Shown piece after piece: positions 5,655 through 6,348 of a stretch of 6,348 nt of DNA. The position numbers were made by a program, and so were the translations under genes. Each line of letters opens with the position of its first letter. Position 1 is the stretch's first letter. This DNA comes from an uncultured Collinsella sp. (GTDB taxonomy: Bacteria > Actinomycetota > Coriobacteriia > Coriobacteriales > Coriobacteriaceae), in contig URBA01000087.1 of NCBI GenBank assembly GCA_900545905.1, forward strand, positions 1 through 6,348. Reading direction: 5' to 3'. The notes under the pieces were generated by a model, which was not told the origin of the DNA, searched no databases, and worked only from the letters and a program-made list of their open reading frames with translations.

Positions 5655-6348
5655 ATGGCGCTTCCCATGGTTTATGGCGGTCCCGGTCGGTATGTTCAGG
5701 GGCCGGGCGAGCTTTCGCGTCAGGGCAGGTATTTGTCATGGTTGGGCTGCGCTGCCTATGTCTTGTTTGACCAGGGCACCGAGGATCGGCTGTGCAGGCA
5801 GATTGTCGATGGATTTCTGGACGAAGATCTAAGCGAGCCATTCTTTAAGATCTATAACGGTCCGTGTACGGAAGAGGCCGTTGTTGAAATGGCTAAGGAA
5901 GCCCGGGCTGAGTATTGCGACATGGTGGTGGGTATTGGCGGCGGCAAGATGCTCGATATCGCCAAGGCAGTAGCGTTTTATGCCGAGCTGCCGTTGTGCG
6001 TATGCCCCACGGCGGCTTCGATGGACGGTCCGTGCAGCGCGATTTCGGTGTTGTATCACGAGGATGGATCGTTCGACCGCTACCTGATGCTCGAGAAGAA
6101 TCCAGACCTGGTCGTGGTCGATACCAACGTGGTCGCGGCGGCCCCGCTGCGTATGACGGTCGCTGGCATGGGCGATGCACTGGCAACGTACTTCGAGGCG
6201 CGTTCGTGCGCCGCGGCGCACGGCGTCAACGAACACGGTGGCGCGCCGGGGCACTTGGCCTTGGTTGCGGCTCGTGCCTGCTATGACACACTCATGGAGT
6301 GCGGCGTCGCTGCCAAGCGCGATCTCAAAAAGGGTCGTATATCGCCGG
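5655..6348 (+). CDS. Diverged glycerol dehydrogenase-family protein (3' end beyond the window)
   Basis: I read 231 codons from ATG 5655 (MALPMVYGGPGRYVQGPGEL...) to the window edge without a stop. It is clearly a GldA paralogue: YVQGPGEL (13-20), CDMVVGIGGGKMLDIAKAVAFY (88-109), CPTAASMDGPCSAISVLY (117-134), FDRYLMLEKNPDLVVVDT (140-157) and GMGDALATYFEAR (171-183). D174 matches the first metal ligand of GldA; the two His ligands lie beyond the edge. Differences from gldA next door include ASMDGPCSA in place of ASTDAPCSA in the substrate loop, a poorly matching region at 21-75 and NEHGGAPGH (192-200) in place of the AGGK segment. Codon use is looser (GAA, AAA, CTA, ATA appear). An in-frame stop at 5637 limits the start to 5655 or 5667; the ribosome binding site is weak (GAAGGG, about 12 nt away). 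Cofactor is probably NAD(H). Substrate is unknown and may not be glycerol. Confidence 0.88.
   Translation, partial: MALPMVYGGPGRYVQGPGELSRQGRYLSWLGCAAYVLFDQGTEDRLCRQIVDGFLDEDLSEPFFKIYNGPCTEEAVVEMAKEARAEYCDMVVGIGGGKMLDIAKAVAFYAELPLCVCPTAASMDGPCSAISVLYHEDGSFDRYLMLEKNPDLVVVDTNVVAAAPLRMTVAGMGDALATYFEARSCAAAHGVNEHGGAPGHLALVAARACYDTLMECGVAAKRDLKKGRISP

Noticed and set aside
5829..6254. Minus-strand open frame opposite the gldA paralogue
   Set aside because: The plus-strand frame shows continuous GldA motifs through the whole stretch.
1..6348. CRISPR array, toxin-antitoxin, phage or defence system
   Set aside because: No regularly spaced repeats, integrase, Cas, nuclease or toxin-like genes are seen. 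The unknown helical-repeat pair has no visible defence-associated motif.

Overview
The window looks like one end of a contig from a high-GC, Gram-positive gut actinobacterium, most likely a Coriobacteriia member such as Collinsella. The reasons are strong G/C preference at third codon positions, a MurT-type ligase typical of Actinobacteria and Firmicutes, and the style of the glycerol and alcohol dehydrogenases. No rRNA or marker gene is present, so the genus is an inference. The first 39 bases are not genomic: they match the Illumina Nextera read-1 adapter including the Tn5 mosaic end, so the true sequence starts at about 40.

Left half (40-2632), minus strand, read right to left: two adjacent helical-repeat (TPR-like) proteins of unknown function at 1556-2632 and 513-1556, overlapping by one base (TAATG). 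Then, after 45 bp, comes the 5' part of murT (467 down to 40, cut by the contig end). MurT is the ligase half of the enzyme that amidates the D-glutamate of lipid II. The two helical proteins align with each other along most of their length and look like an old tandem duplication.

Middle (2633-3133): a 500-bp divergent non-coding region. It has a dense cluster of GCAC/GTGC tetramers on the left, a pair of near-identical 12-mers around AAACGTTT in the centre, a candidate -10 box (TAAAAT), and three consecutive inverted repeats that could fold in the leader of the rightward gene. A strong AGGAGG ribosome binding site follows.

Right half (3134-6348), plus strand: three consecutive members of the iron/zinc 'group III' alcohol dehydrogenase superfamily. 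They are an AdhE-C-domain-like, probably NADP(H)-linked iron alcohol dehydrogenase (3134-4357), a classical glycerol dehydrogenase GldA (4441-5541), and a diverged GldA paralogue running off the window (5655-6348). Strong intrinsic terminators follow the first and second genes, so they look like separately terminated units and not a simple operon. A 31-bp REP-like palindrome lies between gldA and its paralogue. Together the genes suggest fermentative redox balancing on alcohols, glycerol and perhaps related diols.

I see no CRISPR array, tRNA, rRNA, true mobile element or defence system. The best leads are the structured leader, the diverged GldA paralogue and the tandem helical-repeat pair.
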